From an uncultured Clostridia bacterium (GTDB taxonomy: Bacteria; Bacillota; Clostridia; Oscillospirales; Acutalibacteraceae): a DNA stretch of 6,257 nucleotides. The translations under genes were made by a program, and so were the position numbers. Each line of letters opens with the position of its first letter. Positions within the stretch are counted from its first letter, which is position 1. Below, piece after piece: positions 6,242 through 6,257 of the stretch. The notes beneath the pieces are model-generated. The model was not told where the DNA came from and did no database searches. It saw nothing but the letters and a program-made list of their open reading frames with translations. The stretch covers positions 1 through 6,257 of the forward strand of contig CAJOQU010000033.1 of assembly GCA_905236975.1 (NCBI GenBank). Reading direction: 5' to 3'.

Positions 6242-6255
6242 ATTATATTATAACA
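6242..6255 (-). promoter_or_regulatory. extended -10 promoter of the vanZ-like gene
   Basis: On the minus strand a perfect extended -10 element, TGTTATAAT, occupies 6255-6247, about 30 nt upstream of the chosen ATG. A second TATAAT overlaps its last base (6247-6242). The -35 region lies beyond the window edge. Transcription would begin near 6240-6235, leaving a short leader with the GGAG ribosome binding site. Confidence 0.7.
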
Positions 6256-6257
6256 CA

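Noticed and set aside
1..6257. CRISPR array, insertion sequence, tRNA/rRNA gene or riboswitch
   Set aside because: No repeated spacer pattern, transposase-like product, terminal inverted repeats or structured RNA was seen on either strand; the one strong hairpin is a terminator.

Overview
The window looks like a chromosomal piece from an anaerobic Firmicute, most likely a Clostridia (Oscillospirales-like) gut or rumen bacterium. This is inferred from the ferredoxin-dependent 2-oxoacid oxidoreductase, strong AGGAGG-type ribosome binding sites, tight gene packing, an A/T-rich extended -10 promoter and a VanZ-like membrane protein. No rRNA, tRNA, mobile element or CRISPR array is visible, and the species cannot be fixed from the sequence alone.

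Positions 1-5450 hold one plus-strand operon whose beginning lies outside the window. In order it encodes: the C-terminal two thirds of an AMP-forming acyl-CoA synthetase; a small P-loop ATPase of the MinD/ParA/CooC-like class; a 2x[4Fe-4S] ferredoxin subunit; the alpha, beta (thiamine pyrophosphate) and gamma subunits of a 2-oxoacid:ferredoxin oxidoreductase of the VOR/KOR/OOR type; and a branched-chain amino acid aminotransferase (ilvE). Gene junctions are very close (6, 17 and 9 nt gaps, a 1-nt TAATG overlap, a 4-nt ATGA overlap, a 2-nt gap). A strong hairpin terminator follows at 5467-5509.

Together the enzymes form a linear route: branched-chain carboxylic acid <-> branched-chain acyl-CoA <-> branched-chain 2-oxoacid <-> valine/leucine/isoleucine. 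Because the acid-activating enzyme is AMP-forming and so consumes ATP, I favour the assimilatory direction: scavenging isobutyrate, isovalerate or 2-methylbutyrate, reductive carboxylation with reduced ferredoxin, then transamination. Oxidative amino acid catabolism remains possible. The ATPase has no obvious catalytic step in this route and is the least explained member of the operon.

Positions 5511-5686 are a short, more A/T-rich intergenic strip with no convincing gene. Positions 5687-6217 on the minus strand encode a VanZ-like integral membrane protein that converges on the operon, with its own promoter at the right edge of the window. The shared hairpin can work as a bidirectional terminator.
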